A stretch of DNA of 64,000 nt from Mycolicibacterium sp. CR10 (GTDB lineage: Bacteria; Actinomycetota; Actinomycetes; Mycobacteriales; Mycobacteriaceae), in the NCBI RefSeq assembly GCF_005222675.1, contig NZ_STGE01000009.1:124001-188000 (forward strand), given 5' to 3'. The notes under the pieces are model-generated. The model worked only from the letters and a program-made list of their open reading frames with translations. It was not told the DNA's origin and searched no databases. Below, piece by piece: positions 8,362 to 15,872 of this stretch (position 1 is the stretch's first letter; every line of letters starts with the position of its first letter). The position numbers were made by a program, and so were the translations under genes.

Positions 8362-9372
8362 TTACCTGCTGTACGCCCGCGGTAGGGGGAGCCCCCGTTC
8401 GGCCATCACCGAGCGCAACCGCGTCGGGTAGTCGGTGATGATGCCGTCAGCGCCGGCGTCGATCTGTGCGCGCATCGCATCGGCATCGTTGATCGTCCAG
8501 GGGATCACCCTGAGCCCGGCCTGATGTGCCCGGTTCACGAACTCCCGATCGGCGACGAGCCGAAAGTCCCGGTCGCTCGGCGTCAGGCCAGTTGGCACGG
8601 AGTATCCCGGTGACAGGATGTTGGCGCCGACCATCAGGGCACCGGCGATGGGGTCGGGAACGACGGCGGGGTTAACTCCGGCCAGCCACGGCGAATTCGG
8701 TACATACGTGGTCTCATCCCACAACGCCACCAACGGAATGGCCGGCTCGGCCTGACGGACCAGCGGCAGGGTGCGCCAGTCGAAACTCTGAATCTCGACC
8801 CTGTCCACCCTCCCCGCCGCGCGGACCACGCCGAGGATCGCGTCCACGAACTCCTGGGGAGACGCCGACATCTGCGGTTTGTCCGCCTCCACCTTGGTCT
8901 CGATGTTGTAGCGGACGTCTGCGCCGTAGGCGGCGGTGAGATCGAAAACTTCGGGCAGCGTGGCGATCTTGTTCCCCGAGACCACCTCGGCGGACGGGAA
9001 ATTGGTGAGCAGCTTCCCGCAGTCGAGCGTGCGGATCTGCGGCAGTGTCAGATCATGAACCAGCTTCCCGACATAGGGATACTGCGAATCGCCCGGGAAC
9101 GCCGGTGCGGTGTCGGTGCATTTGGTGGGTTCGATCACCGGGTCGTGCCACACCAGAGGCTGGCCGTCCCCGGTGATGACGATGTCGAATTCGAGGGTGC
9201 TGACACCGACCTCGAGTGCCTTGGCGAAGGCACGCAACGACTCCTCGGTGGTTTCTCCCCGTCCACCGCGATGGGCCTGCAGGTCGAAGTCGGGTGCGGC
9301 GACGGCGGGCGGCATTCCCGAGATCACCGACACCCCGAGTGCCAGCACGACGAGGGCAACGATCAGGCGCAT
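8362..9372 (-). CDS. Secreted glycerophosphodiester phosphodiesterase
   Basis: 336 residues. The N-terminus (MRLIVALVVLALGVSVISG, then PPAVAAPDF) is a Sec signal peptide with probable cleavage after AVA-A. The GDPD TIM barrel begins at once with LQAHRGGRGETTEES (catalytic His-Arg), then LEFDIVITGDGQPLVWHDP with the metal-binding Glu-x-Asp and second His. The end, PWTINDADAMRAQIDAGADG with a ITDYP motif, is standard for the family. It would hydrolyse glycerophosphodiesters outside the membrane to glycerol-3-phosphate and an alcohol. Convergent with prfC. Confidence 0.92.
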   Translation of the reverse strand: MRLIVALVVLALGVSVISGMPPAVAAPDFDLQAHRGGRGETTEESLRAFAKALEVGVSTLEFDIVITGDGQPLVWHDPVIEPTKCTDTAPAFPGDSQYPYVGKLVHDLTLPQIRTLDCGKLLTNFPSAEVVSGNKIATLPEVFDLTAAYGADVRYNIETKVEADKPQMSASPQEFVDAILGVVRAAGRVDRVEIQSFDWRTLPLVRQAEPAIPLVALWDETTYVPNSPWLAGVNPAVVPDPIAGALMVGANILSPGYSVPTGLTPSDRDFRLVADREFVNRAHQAGLRVIPWTINDADAMRAQIDAGADGIITDYPTRLRSVMAERGLPLPRAYSR

Positions 9373-9518
9373 GAGCGATGACGTTACCCAGCAGACTCGG
9401 CGCCCACGGTCCTCAGCGTGACCCGAGGCGGGGTCGTCACCCAGTGTTCTCCTGGAGGCAACCGCGATCCGCAGGCTGAGGCATCGGACGTCAGGCTCGG
9501 GTGGCCGCAGTGGTGAGG

Positions 9519-10382
9519 TCAGCCGAATTCCAGCAGGGTGTACGCCCCGCGGATCTGCTTGGTCAGCTTCAGCTGCCAGAAGGCGGGAAACAGCTTGTTG
9601 AACAACAGGCCCCGGCCCCGGGGCATCGGCAGGTCGTGCACGGCGCGGACACCCGGCACAGTGTCGGTGAACTCCGCCAGTTGAGATGCCGACAGGCTGA
9701 AGGGCATCGGCGGCACGCGGTACCTGCGGGAGGAGCGCATGCCTTTCGGGGCGAGCTTCTTCACCAGAACCGGCGGCAGATCGAAGATCATCTGGCCACC
9801 GGGAAAACGACTGGCACACTTGGCAATCAGGCCCAGTGCTTCTTCGGGTTGCAGATACATCAGCAATCCCTCCGCGGTGATGAAGACACCGTTGCTCGTG
9901 TCCACCGCGTCCATCCAGGCGTAGTCGAGTGCCGACTGCGGGAGGTCGGTGATCCGAGGCGACGAGGGTAGCAGCCGTCGGCGCAGTTCGATCACTGCCG
10001 GGAAATCCACGGTGATCCAATGGAATTCGGCATCGGGGAGAGCGCTAGTCAGGCGCCAGAAACTGGTCTGCAATCCCTCGGCGAGGGCGACGACGGTGGC
10101 GCGGGGGTGATCCGCCAGGTACTGGAGCGCGGCGCGGTCGAAGGCCAGTGAGCGCAGCGCCATCTCCTGGCCGGTGCGGCCGAACTTGTCGAAGTCGAAG
10201 TCAATCGCATCGACGAGCCGGATCGCCATCGGATCGTCGATGATCGCGTTCGGATGGCGGGCTTGATGGGCCCTGCCGTTCAGCGTCAGCAGGGCGGTCT
10301 CCGAAACTCCGGTCAGCGTGCTGGCATCGGCCTTGCCGCCGTCTGCGGAATCCACCAGACCAAACCTACCTGCGTGGCGCAT
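9519..10382 (-). CDS. Leucine-carboxyl-methyltransferase-like SAM methyltransferase
   Basis: 287 residues of the Tcmp/PPM1-like class common in mycobacteria. Landmarks are NARAHQARHPN-like substrate region (LNGRAHQARHPNAIIDDP), ATVVALAEGLQTSFWRL replacing the usual motif I glycine cluster, FHWITVDFPAVIELRR, and ITAEGLLMYLQPEEALGLI, the family's most recognisable stretch. Start ATG 10382 lies 23 bases after the upstream Ddn-like gene, though a GTG at 10355 behind AGGTAGG is an alternative. Substrate unknown. Confidence 0.85.
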   Translation of the reverse strand: MRHAGRFGLVDSADGGKADASTLTGVSETALLTLNGRAHQARHPNAIIDDPMAIRLVDAIDFDFDKFGRTGQEMALRSLAFDRAALQYLADHPRATVVALAEGLQTSFWRLTSALPDAEFHWITVDFPAVIELRRRLLPSSPRITDLPQSALDYAWMDAVDTSNGVFITAEGLLMYLQPEEALGLIAKCASRFPGGQMIFDLPPVLVKKLAPKGMRSSRRYRVPPMPFSLSASQLAEFTDTVPGVRAVHDLPMPRGRGLLFNKLFPAFWQLKLTKQIRGAYTLLEFG

Positions 10383-10405
10383 CACTGCCCGCGTCGACGT
10401 CGCCT

Positions 10406-10912
10406 TCAGTCGATCTCGCTGAACGCCAGCACCGGGATCGTTCGCTCGCCTGCGAGGCGGTCGTACTCGGCATAGGAGGGAATGAAGGCCTTCGCGAGGT
10501 TCCACAAGCGGTCGCGCTCGGCGCCCGTAACCTCATGCCCGACGAATGTGCCGGTGTAACCGGCCGCCGAGATCGTGACCCGGGGGTTTGCCAATACGTT
10601 GTAGTACCAGGCAGGGTGCCGCGATCCGCCGTAGTTCGACGCGACGACGATGACGCGACCACCATCGGTGAAGTAGGTCAACGGCGTGGTGCGCCGGCGG
10701 CCCGTCCTGGCGCCGGCGCAGACGAGGAGCAGCTCCGGTGTCACCACCGCCGACGACAGCCGTCCCCGGGTCAGCCGGAGCAACTGCCGGTCGACGCGCG
10801 GCGCAACCCGGCGGGTCAGCCACCGCCCCGCGCTGTTGCCCGTCAGCCGGGCTCCGATGCGCAACAACGGAGAACCAGCTGTCGGGTCGACCGCAGGGAT
10901 GCCCATCCGCAC
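10406..10912 (-). CDS. Ddn-like deazaflavin (F420H2)-dependent oxidoreductase
   Basis: 168 residues. Contains the family core LLLVCAGARTGRRRTTPLTYF, then GGRVIVVASNYGGSRHPAWYYNVLANPRVTI, which forms the split beta-barrel F420 site. The C-terminus AEYDRLAGERTIPVLAF is also typical. Family members reduce quinones or nitroaromatics with F420H2 and associate with the membrane. First gene of a leftward pair with the methyltransferase; divergent from the SRPBCC gene by 32 bases. A second family member is at 43864-44334. Confidence 0.92.
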   Translation of the reverse strand: MRMGIPAVDPTAGSPLLRIGARLTGNSAGRWLTRRVAPRVDRQLLRLTRGRLSSAVVTPELLLVCAGARTGRRRTTPLTYFTDGGRVIVVASNYGGSRHPAWYYNVLANPRVTISAAGYTGTFVGHEVTGAERDRLWNLAKAFIPSYAEYDRLAGERTIPVLAFSEID

Positions 10913-10944
10913 GATGGTAGTTTCACGCTGGCTATCGTCGGAGC

Positions 10945-11388
10945 ATGGCTGTCAACGAGACCCGTGAGATCGTCATCGAAGCAACACCCGACGAGGTCAT
11001 GGCCGTGTTGTTCGATCTGGAGTCCCTGACCGAGTGGTCGCCGGCTCATCAGCGTGTCGAGGTGCTGGAACGAGACGATGAGGGGCATCCGAAGAAAGCC
11101 CGCCAAGTCGTCAAGATCGCAGGGATCAGCGATGAGCAGGTGTTGGACTATCACGTCCACGACGACGGCGTGGGCTGGACGATGGTCAGTTCCCAGCAGC
11201 AACGCGCCCAGCGGGCCCGCTACACGCTGTCGCCGCAGGGAAGCTCGACGTTGGTGCGATTCGACCTCACCGTCGACCTGCTGGTGCCACTGCCTGGCTT
11301 CTTGATCAGACAGGGCGCCAAAGGACTTCTGGAGACGGCGACGCACGGATTACGTAGACGCGTTCTGGAAGTACGGGGCGGCCGCTAG
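10945..11388 (+). CDS. SRPBCC (START-like) ligand-binding protein
   Basis: 147 residues. The order is that of polyketide cyclase/START-like proteins: N-terminal strand REIVIEATPDEVMAVLFDLESLTEWSP, the bulged strand RVEVLERDDEGHPKKARQVV, a central VGWTMVSSQQQRAQRARYTLSP, and the long C-terminal helix from FLIRQGAKGLLETATHGL. Such proteins bind hydrophobic ligands or lipids; mycobacteria encode many of unknown ligand. The short intergenic space suggests a promoter shared with the divergent Ddn-like gene. Confidence 0.85.
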   Translation: MAVNETREIVIEATPDEVMAVLFDLESLTEWSPAHQRVEVLERDDEGHPKKARQVVKIAGISDEQVLDYHVHDDGVGWTMVSSQQQRAQRARYTLSPQGSSTLVRFDLTVDLLVPLPGFLIRQGAKGLLETATHGLRRRVLEVRGGR

Positions 11389-11417
11389 CGCGAACGGTTG
11401 GCGGCGCGGGCCGCATG

Positions 11418-12305
11418 TCACGTCGAGGTGATGGTCGCCAGAGTGAAGATCCGGACTGCGCCCGGGACCCGCGCCGTGCACTGTGACAGCAGCGGTTCGG
11501 ACAGCGCCTCGTGGAGAGTGACTTCAACCGGACCCGAATCGCCGTTCAATAGCACCCGCACGGTGCCGTCAGCATGTGTGACATCGACGGGTGCCAGGGC
11601 AGCGATCCGGTCATCGCCGGAGATCTGGCGGGCGAAGTACTGCGCGGCCTGCACGGCATGAGGCAGCGACGTGCGCCCGCGCAGAAACCGGTTGTCCACA
11701 CGACCGTCGAGGTACAGACGGATCAGTTCGGCCGAGTCCGTGGAGTCGACCCGCCCGTAGCACAGGCCTTCCGGTAGTACGAGCATGGTCGCCGCGAACC
11801 GATCACCACCCAAATGTGAGCACTCCCAGGTTATTTCGGGGTACTTCTCCGCGATCGCGGCGGTAGCTCCGCGTCCGCGAACCGCACAACACTGATCATG
11901 CTTGCCGTGCGCACAGACGGCGACGAGGGGCTCGGTGCACAGCTCGCCGTCGCTTCCGTCGAGCGCCAGCTCGAGGTACTCGCGCGGATCGTGTACCTCG
12001 CCGCGGTAGAGAGCCTCACGGCCCAGACCGGACTGCGCCACGAACCAGCGCCACCGCGGTGTGGCCGGGCGACGGCCGTGACGCCGTATCGCCGCGATCC
12101 GCATGCCCGCCTTCTCCACACGCGCGACGATGGCTCGGCCGAGTCCAGGATCGATGGTGGCCGGCGAGTCGAGAAACGCCGAATGCCCCCATCCGCCGCA
12201 CAATTCGAGAAGCACCCAGGATGATCCGGCGGACGCCGTGCCGTACATCGGGTCGTCGCGGGCCAGCGACTGATCACTGCACGGCCCGCGCCCGCTGATC
12301 GTCAT
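11418..12305 (-). CDS. Sucrase/ferredoxin-like family protein (thioredoxin-fold ferredoxin type)
   Basis: 295 residues. Recognised by VAVCAHGKHDQCCAVRGR, WECSHLGGDRFAATMLVLPEGLCYGRV and the LPHAVQAAQYFARQ helix, all hallmarks of the Suc_Fer-like family. In fungal Apd1/Aim32 relatives this fold binds a [2Fe-2S] cluster through Cys and His; here Cys of VCAHG/QCC and the H of SHLGG are candidates. ATG 12305 overlaps the stop of the JmjC gene as ATGA, so translation is coupled. It is the last gene of the peptide/JmjC operon and could supply electrons or act in redox chemistry there; that role is inference. Confidence 0.82.
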   Translation of the reverse strand: MTISGRGPCSDQSLARDDPMYGTASAGSSWVLLELCGGWGHSAFLDSPATIDPGLGRAIVARVEKAGMRIAAIRRHGRRPATPRWRWFVAQSGLGREALYRGEVHDPREYLELALDGSDGELCTEPLVAVCAHGKHDQCCAVRGRGATAAIAEKYPEITWECSHLGGDRFAATMLVLPEGLCYGRVDSTDSAELIRLYLDGRVDNRFLRGRTSLPHAVQAAQYFARQISGDDRIAALAPVDVTHADGTVRVLLNGDSGPVEVTLHEALSEPLLSQCTARVPGAVRIFTLATITST

Positions 12306-13510
12306 CCGGGCGCCGGCACGAGGACAGCCTCGCGCAGCAGCCGGCGAATCAGCACGGCCGCGTCGGCACGATCGAGACCCGGAAGCGAACCGGCATCGGC
12401 GACAAGCCCCCGGTGAAGCGTCTGAACCGCCGCCAGGCACGACGCAGGGAACGTCATGACTCGATCGGGTAGCCGCAGAACGACCCGCTCATTGGCGCTC
12501 TCCACGTCGGCAACGAGGCCATGGCGCCACTGAACTCGTGAGGTGTCCGCGGAGTCCGCCGCCTGCAGCGAGGCCAGCGGACGGACCGCGACGGGACGCG
12601 TCAGCTCAGCATGGCGTCGTGTCAGTCGGTCGGCGGCGCCGGCGCTGAGCACGCTGGCCTCGTCGCGCAGCGTGTCGACCATCTCCGCCGTCACTTTGGT
12701 GACCGTCGCAACGATCTCGTCCCGATCGACCGGGTCCCCGCCCATCGCCAGTGGCCGTCGGAACGTCTCCATGGTCGCCAGCTGATCGACGACGGCGCGG
12801 GCGACGTCGAAGGCGGTGCGGGCGGCGACCCCGATGGTCAGGTGTATCGACGTCACCGACATGGCCTGCGCCGCGTGCACCCAGCCGCGCGGCAGATACA
12901 GCACGTCCCCCGGGGAGAGCACCGTGTCGATCACCGGTTCTCCGGTGATTCGTTCGGCGATCGCCTCCCGGTGCTGCGTCCACGGCTGAGACGACAGCGG
13001 ATGCGGGTGCACCGGCGCATGCACCACCCAGCGCTTCTGCCCGGCGGTCTGCAGGACGAAGACATCGTGAACGTCGTAGTGCGCATCGAAGCCGCGGTTG
13101 CTCGGCGGCGTGATGTAGGCGTTCGCCTGCACCGGGTGGCCGATTTCGTCGACCGCCTGCCGGACGAAGTCGATGACGGGCGGCCACAGTCGATGCAGCC
13201 CCTGCAGCACTATCGTTGCGCCACCGGCGAACTCGCCGAGTAGCTTGCCGGTGTCGACCTGGTCGGGCATTTCCGCGCCGAAACCCGCCGGCCCGAGATA
13301 ACACTCCCGGGCCAGCAGGCTGCCTTCTTTGGCAAGGCGGATGAACGGTGCTCGAACTCCGCGCTCGGCGACCAACTCGTCGACCATGGCGGCCGACAGC
13401 AGATCACCGAAATCGCGGGGCAGCGAACCGGACCGGCTGAGCAGAGGGGCACGACCCCAGTACTCGGCCGCGAACGTGTCCGGGTCGACGGCGATACAGC
13501 GGTTCAGCAT
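12302..13510 (-). CDS. JmjC/cupin_4 2-oxoglutarate oxygenase (ribosomal-oxygenase type)
   Basis: 402 residues. The N-terminus FAAEYWGRAPLLSRSG is the usual ROX/MINA-NO66-like entry. The Fe(II) triad is His144 and Asp146 in FDAHYDVHDVFVLQTAG plus His212 in VLYLPRGWVHAA; QKRWVVHAP follows the 2-oxoglutarate site. The C-terminal 170 residues would hold the dimerisation and winged-helix parts. Known members hydroxylate His or Arg side chains of ribosomal proteins (YcfD, NO66, MINA53). It begins 9 bases after the stop of the repeat-peptide gene and overlaps the next gene by ATGA, so the peptide is a plausible substrate. Confidence 0.85.
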   Translation of the reverse strand: MLNRCIAVDPDTFAAEYWGRAPLLSRSGSLPRDFGDLLSAAMVDELVAERGVRAPFIRLAKEGSLLARECYLGPAGFGAEMPDQVDTGKLLGEFAGGATIVLQGLHRLWPPVIDFVRQAVDEIGHPVQANAYITPPSNRGFDAHYDVHDVFVLQTAGQKRWVVHAPVHPHPLSSQPWTQHREAIAERITGEPVIDTVLSPGDVLYLPRGWVHAAQAMSVTSIHLTIGVAARTAFDVARAVVDQLATMETFRRPLAMGGDPVDRDEIVATVTKVTAEMVDTLRDEASVLSAGAADRLTRRHAELTRPVAVRPLASLQAADSADTSRVQWRHGLVADVESANERVVLRLPDRVMTFPASCLAAVQTLHRGLVADAGSLPGLDRADAAVLIRRLLREAVLVPAPG

Positions 13511-13519
13511 CCCGAGAGG

Positions 13520-13768
13520 TCAGGCGCTTCCGTCGGCGCCACCGTCGTGGCCTTCGGGGTTGGAGCCACCGTCAGCGGTACCTTCGCCGGCTGCGCTTCC
13601 GTCGGCGCCGCCGTCGTGGCCTTCGGGGTTGGAGCCGCCGTCAGCGGTGCCTTCGCCGGCTGCGCTTCCGTCGGCGCCGCCGTCGTGGCCTTCGGGGTTG
13701 GAGCCGCCGTCTGCGGTGCCTTCGCCGGCGCCGGAGGAGGTGGTGATGTCGTCGTCATTGAGTGGCAT
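13520..13768 (-). CDS. Acidic Gly-rich triple-repeat peptide, candidate modified-peptide precursor
   Basis: 82 residues. A short leader-like start (MPLNDDDITTSSG) is followed by three copies of a 23-residue unit containing GEGTADGG, SNPEGHDGG and ADGSA. His28, His51 and His74 are the only basic residues, so the peptide is very acidic. There is no signal peptide. ATG 13768 is preceded by AAAGGGA at good spacing. It heads an operon with the JmjC oxygenase (9 bases on) and the sucrase/ferredoxin-like gene. The repeats differ in DNA only at silent positions for this frame. A precursor role is inferred from context. Confidence 0.65.
   Translation of the reverse strand: MPLNDDDITTSSGAGEGTADGGSNPEGHDGGADGSAAGEGTADGGSNPEGHDGGADGSAAGEGTADGGSNPEGHDGGADGSA
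13524..13730. repeat. Three 69-bp in-frame tandem repeats
   Basis: Copies lie at 13524-13592, 13593-13661 and 13662-13730 and encode the body of the 82-residue peptide. Copies 1 and 2 differ at three bases (A/G) and copies 2 and 3 at one internal base (A/T); all are synonymous on the minus strand in the peptide frame. In the other long minus-strand frame three of the changes would be Ala to Val. One plus-strand frame is also unaltered, so silence alone does not identify the strand. Confidence 0.9.
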
Positions 13769-14041
13769 GGTGAATCCCTTTCATCGTTCGCAACGGCATC
13801 GATGCCGGCTTCGAACGTCTCGGTGACGATGACGAAGGGCTGTCCAGGCAACGAAGCGTGCAGGCCAGTGTTACCACCGGCCGCAAAATCGAAACTCGCC
13901 GGGTGCGCGGGAACGCTGGGCGGGAACGCCGAACGGGAACGAGCCCCAGCGGGAGCAGTCGCCGTGGGCGTGTCAATAAATTTCGAAAGCCGTTCACGAG
14001 TTGCGTGATTCAAAGATCCGGATCTGGGTACTTGCCGCGTC
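13769..14041. promoter_or_regulatory. Divergent promoter region of the peptide operon and Gly/Ala-repeat gene
   Basis: 273 bases with no credible gene. It contains a locally AT-rich patch near 13971-13985 (tgtcaataaattt) in otherwise GC-rich DNA; read leftward it gives TTGACA, a -35-like element, but I see no matching -10. The region must drive both divergent transcripts. Confidence 0.4.
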
Positions 14042-14464
14042 ATGACGATGAGAACTGGTTTTCAACGTGTCCTACTTTCCGGGGCCGCAGCAGCATTGGT
14101 CACGGCCGGCCCCCTCGTCGGGGTCGCGCTGACCGGCGGTATGACTGCAGGCTCGCTCGTCGCCGGGGGACCCGCTGGGTGTGTGGACCCCGCTGGCGTT
14201 GGCTGCGCGGTTGCCGGTCCGGGTGGTGCGGTGGCGACGGTGCCGGGTGCCGGCGCCGCGGCCGGTCCGGGTGGTGCGGGTGCGGTGGTGCCGGGTGCTG
14301 GTGCGCAGGCCGGTCCCGGTGGTGCGGGTGCGGTGGTGCCGGGTGCCGGCGCGCAGGCCGGTCCCGGTGGTGCGTCGGTGAGTGTGCCGGGTGCTGGAGC
14401 GCAGGCAGGACCGGGCGGCGCTGGTGCGTGCGTTCCTGGCTTCTGCGTCGGCGCCGGCGGATAA
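14042..14464 (+). CDS. Secreted Gly/Ala/Pro-rich repeat protein
   Basis: 140 residues. The N-terminus (MTMRTGFQRVLLSGAAAALV) is a signal peptide or single anchor. From residue 58 there are about 4.5 copies of a 16-residue unit of the form AGPGGA-x3-VPGAGAQ. Four cysteines sit in two pairs bounding the repeats: CVDPAGVGC (47, 55) and CVPGFC (130, 135), suggesting disulfides outside the cell. No enzymatic motif. It is divergent from the repeat-peptide operon. The family is not one I recognise; a surface or matrix role is possible. Confidence 0.65.
   Translation: MTMRTGFQRVLLSGAAAALVTAGPLVGVALTGGMTAGSLVAGGPAGCVDPAGVGCAVAGPGGAVATVPGAGAAAGPGGAGAVVPGAGAQAGPGGAGAVVPGAGAQAGPGGASVSVPGAGAQAGPGGAGACVPGFCVGAGG
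14213..14446 (+). repeat. 48-bp tandem repeats within the secreted repeat protein
   Basis: Five tandem units (the last partial) encode residues 58-135 with period 48 bp; the middle two are nearly identical in protein sequence (AGPGGAGAVVPGAGAQ). The fourth unit carries SVS in place of GAV. Such arrays are prone to copy-number change. Confidence 0.85.
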
Positions 14465-14494
14465 CGCCCACCCGGCATCGATAGTGTCCCAGAG

Positions 14495-15859
14495 ATGAGC
14501 CAGGGGACTTCGCCGTCGGGCGTGACCCGCCCGACCACCGCGCCGACGAGCACTCGGCGTGCGGTGCTCAACACGATGAAGGGCTCGGCGGGAAACCTCG
14601 TCGAGTGGTACGACGTCTACGTCTACACGGTCTTCGCCAGCTACTTTGAGGCGCAGTTCTTCGACGAGGCCGACACCAACTCGACGGTGTACATCTATGC
14701 GATCTTCGCCGTCACCTTCGTCATGCGCCCGGTGGGATCCTGGTTCTTCGGCCGCTTCGCCGATCGGCGCGGCCGCAAGGCTGCCCTGATGGTCAGCATC
14801 ACCGTCATGTCGACGTGTTCGTTCGTCGTGGCGGTGATGCCCACCCGCGAGGTCATCGGGTGGTGGGCGGCGGTAATCCTCGTGATCGCGCGACTGGTGC
14901 AGGGTTTCGCCACGGGCGGGGAGTACGGCACGTCGGCGACGTACATGTCCGAAGCGGCCACTGCGAATCGGCGCGGCTTCCTGTCGTCGTTCCAGTACGT
15001 CACCCTTGTCGGCGGACACGTGCTCGCGCAGTTCACCTTGCTTGTCGCGCTCCACTTCCTGGATACCGAAGCCCTCAGCGATTGGGGGTGGCGCATCGGC
15101 TTCTTCATCGGAGGAATCGCAGCCCTGGTGGTGCTGTGGATCCGCCGCTCGATGGACGAGTCGCTCAGCGAGTCGCACCTGGAGGCAATCCGCGAGGGCA
15201 AGGACCAGGGCGCAGGGTCGCTGAAGACACTGTTCACCGTGCACTGGCGTCCACTGCTGCTGGTCTTCCTCATCACGGCAGGCGGCACGGTCGCGTTCTA
15301 CACCTACAGCGTCAACGCACCGGCGATCGTGAAGTCGACCTTCGGCTCCGACCGCGCGCTGACCGCCACGTGGGTCAATCTGGCGGGTCTGATCTTCCTG
15401 ATGCTGCTGCAACCGGTCGGCGGTCTCATCAGCGATCGGGTCGGCCGCAAACCACTGCTGATCTTCTTCGGCGTCAGTGGCGTCCTCTACACCTACGTTC
15501 TGCTGACCGTTCTGCCGAACACGACGTCGGCTCTGATGGCGTTCCTGGTGCTGGCCGTCGGCTACATCATCATCACCGGCTACACGTCGGTCAACGCCAT
15601 CGTGAAGGCCGAGGTGTTCCCGGCCGAAATCCGGGCATTGGGAGTCGGTTTGGGCTATGCGCTCGCCAACTCCGCGTTCGGTGGCACGGCGCCGCTGCTG
15701 TATCAGGCGTCAAAGCCCGACCACATCACGTTGTTCATCGTCTACGTGACGGTGGTGATCGGCGTCAGCCTGCTGGTCTACATCTTCGGGCTGAAGAACA
15801 AAGGGGAGACGGTGCTCGACCGTGAGCAGGGCAGCGCCTGGGCAGTGCCCGCCCGCTGA
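14495..15859 (+). CDS. MFS metabolite:H+ symporter (alpha-ketoglutarate permease-like)
   Basis: 454 residues, 12 predicted membrane segments. The start of TM1, GNLVEWYDVYVYTVFASYF, and the loop GSWFFGRFADRRGRKAAL are signatures of the MHS family that includes KgtP and ProP. Further marks are RLVQGFATGGEYGTSATYMSE (loop 4-5) and ISDRVGRKPLL (loop 8-9). Probably imports a dicarboxylate or related acid with protons; 2-oxoglutarate is suggestive given the nearby 2-oxoglutarate oxygenase but unproven. GTG/ATG context: ATG 14495 lies 30 bases after the repeat-protein stop. Confidence 0.88.
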   Translation: MSQGTSPSGVTRPTTAPTSTRRAVLNTMKGSAGNLVEWYDVYVYTVFASYFEAQFFDEADTNSTVYIYAIFAVTFVMRPVGSWFFGRFADRRGRKAALMVSITVMSTCSFVVAVMPTREVIGWWAAVILVIARLVQGFATGGEYGTSATYMSEAATANRRGFLSSFQYVTLVGGHVLAQFTLLVALHFLDTEALSDWGWRIGFFIGGIAALVVLWIRRSMDESLSESHLEAIREGKDQGAGSLKTLFTVHWRPLLLVFLITAGGTVAFYTYSVNAPAIVKSTFGSDRALTATWVNLAGLIFLMLLQPVGGLISDRVGRKPLLIFFGVSGVLYTYVLLTVLPNTTSALMAFLVLAVGYIIITGYTSVNAIVKAEVFPAEIRALGVGLGYALANSAFGGTAPLLYQASKPDHITLFIVYVTVVIGVSLLVYIFGLKNKGETVLDREQGSAWAVPAR

Positions 15860-15872
15860 TGCTGCCCGACGG

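Noticed and set aside
13524..13730. CRISPR-like array
   Set aside because: Repeats are contiguous with no spacers and encode protein; the same applies to the arrays at 41193 and 59944.
13329..13826. Plus-strand Pro/Ser-rich frame through the repeats
   Set aside because: Also unaltered by the repeat differences, but it runs antisense into the JmjC coding region and lacks a ribosome site.
13504..14043. Alternative 179-codon minus-strand frame through the peptide repeats
   Set aside because: Repeat differences are non-synonymous in this frame and no good start site precedes it; the 82-residue frame fits better.
14072..15412. Long leftward open frame across the permease and Gly/Ala-repeat gene
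   Set aside because: Antisense shadow; Arg/His-rich translation and overlap with a clear transporter.
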